Part shown: positions 63,939 through 64,000 of the stretch, piece by piece | Numbering within the stretch: the stretch's first letter is position 1 | Layout of the letters: the number at the start of each line of letters is the position of its first letter | Source: Heloderma charlesbogerti | Lineage: Eukaryota; Chordata; Lepidosauria; Squamata; Helodermatidae | Assembly: GCA_026122225.1 (NCBI GenBank) | Contig: JANEZZ010002660.1 | Location: 715,280-779,279, forward strand | Length of the DNA: 64,000 bases | Reading direction: 5' to 3' | The notes under the pieces: generated by a model | Told to the model about the DNA's origin: nothing | Database searches by the model: none | What the model saw: the letters and a program-made list of their open reading frames with translations, nothing else | Position numbers and translations under genes: made by a program

Positions 63939-64000
63939 ATATATACCACCTATCTCCAAAGGTCGAAAAAAAATCAAGTTATTTTAAGAAGATTAATTAT

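Overview
The window is vertebrate nuclear DNA, most likely from a squamate reptile (lizard or snake). It holds one recognisable multi-exon host gene set in a dense, nested crowd of transposable elements. The squamate reading rests on the combination of RTE-BovB, CR1, L2 and reptile-type L1 LINEs, tRNA-derived and 5S-rRNA-derived SINE pieces, and many short palindromic DNA transposons. No bacterial or viral gene organisation is seen.

Positions 1-28486 (+ strand) carry the last eight coding exons of a USP12/USP46-family deubiquitinase gene. The first exon is cut by the window edge, so roughly the first 27 codons, the promoter and the 5' UTR lie upstream. All splice sites are GT/AG, all phases agree, and the joined reading frame is open to a TAA at 28484-28486. 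The catalytic Cys, His and Asp contexts and both CxxC zinc-binding pairs are present. A 3' UTR of about 2.4 kb follows, with the best poly(A) signal at 30852-30857. The protein mixes residues typical of USP12 with residues typical of USP46, so it may be a third paralogue.

The introns hold an L2 interrupted by a CR1 (intron 1), an L2 interrupted by a CR1 and a short palindromic transposon (intron 6), and an L1 ORF2 fragment, several SINEs and DNA transposons (intron 7).

From about 30.9 kb to the end I recognise no host gene with confidence. Two or three isolated splice-bounded open stretches are recorded as weak candidate exons. The region is filled by a BovB fragment (45.9-46.9 kb), an ORF1-only L1 derivative (49.5-51.0 kb), a nearly complete BovB with a 13-bp target duplication inserted in an L2 (51.2-55.7 kb), a CR1 with an inserted palindromic element (58.6-59.2 kb), an L1 ORF2 end (61.5-62.1 kb) and a further BovB (62.1-63.9 kb).

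The most striking observation is a family of non-autonomous hAT-like elements. They begin with TAGGGATGT, are flanked by 8-bp target duplications (two exact, three at 7/8), and have interiors built from palindromes. Five copies lie in 64 kb (12.3, 26.8, 31.5, 40.5 and 41.8 kb). The long copies carry about four hairpins spaced 93-122 bp apart, and the copies oriented + carry an internal CAG/GTAAGT splice-donor consensus. A 0.25-kb repeat present in inverted orientation at 41.3 and 43.7 kb supplies the uninserted version of one insertion site.
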